This document shows positions 63,910 through 64,000 of a DNA stretch of 64,000 nt, one piece after another; position 1 is the first letter of the stretch; every line of letters starts with the position of its first letter. The notes under the pieces were generated by a model that saw only the letters and a program-made list of their open reading frames with translations, had not been told where the DNA came from and made no database searches. Made by a program: the position numbers and the translations under genes. The DNA lies in NCBI GenBank assembly GCA_002104985.1, contig MCGO01000051.1, positions 186,001 to 250,000 on the forward strand, written 5' to 3'. This DNA is from Rhizoclosmatium globosum (taxonomy: Eukaryota > Chytridiomycota > Chytridiomycetes > Chytridiales > Chytriomycetaceae).

Positions 63910-64000
63910 GATGGTGATGTAGCCAAGTAATTCCAACTCTCTTTCCCTTTGAACACTAAATCAATACACTTTTCCAAATGTAACATCTCAACTTAAATTG

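Overview
The window looks like nuclear DNA of a zoosporic, early-diverging fungus, most likely a chytrid. Genes are compact and carry many short GT-AG introns, mostly 35-60 nt. The gene set mixes fungal families (Grx5, Pif1, class V myosin, a NIPA-type transporter) with proteins usually thought of as animal-like: an MRCK/ROCK-type kinase, a cyclin E-like cyclin and TPX2. A Crinkler (CRN) effector of the NTPase plus restriction-nuclease type, known from chytrids and oomycetes, is also present. The assignment is inferred from gene content only; no rRNA or phylogeny was available.

Layout. 0-4.5 kb, minus strand: an MRCK-like kinase running off the left edge, then a cyclin E-like gene. 5.7-6.1 kb: a degenerate dispersed repeat with a second copy at 38.4-38.8 kb. 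6.53-10.63 kb: a Mutator-like transposon with 52-bp terminal inverted repeats. Its single gene fuses a Ulp1/C48 protease to a MULE transposase. The right end stops 26 bp before a CRN gene (10.66-13.35 kb). 13.5-16.6 kb: TPX2 (minus). 17 kb: an orphan coiled-coil gene. 18.7-27 kb: three paralogous LPLAT/AGPAT-like acyltransferases on the plus strand. They are interrupted by a block of modular repeats (22.3-24.3 kb) and a four-TM protein gene (minus). 27-32 kb, minus: a Kin1/MARK-like kinase and a tandem kappa-GST-like protein. 32.2-37.8 kb, plus: a secreted bulb-lectin protein, a four-unit repeat protein whose repeats begin at introns, and Pif1 helicase.

38.1-38.4 kb holds tRNA-Cys-like and initiator tRNA-Met genes, followed by 38.4-42 kb of repeats and gene remnants. 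42.2-48.8 kb, plus: a homeodomain protein, an ankyrin-type protein, GRX5 and a NIPA-like transporter. 49.0 kb: tRNA-Gln. 49.9-50.7 kb: a ten-copy 76-bp minisatellite. 51.4-55.1 kb: an ankyrin-DysF-FYVE-RING protein. 55.1-60.9 kb, minus: class V myosin. 61.7 and 62.8 kb, plus: a DUF2087 protein and a C2H2 zinc-finger protein, ending at the right edge.

The kinase, cyclin, TPX2 and myosin V form a cell-division/polarity set but are separated by accessory DNA and show no operon-like logic. The most unusual parts are the Ulp1-MULE fusion transposon abutting the CRN gene, the intron-phased four-unit repeat protein and its decayed copy, and the modular hairpin-bearing repeats. Several otherwise intact genes contain one-base reading-frame breaks in homopolymers. 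These look more like assembly errors than decay.
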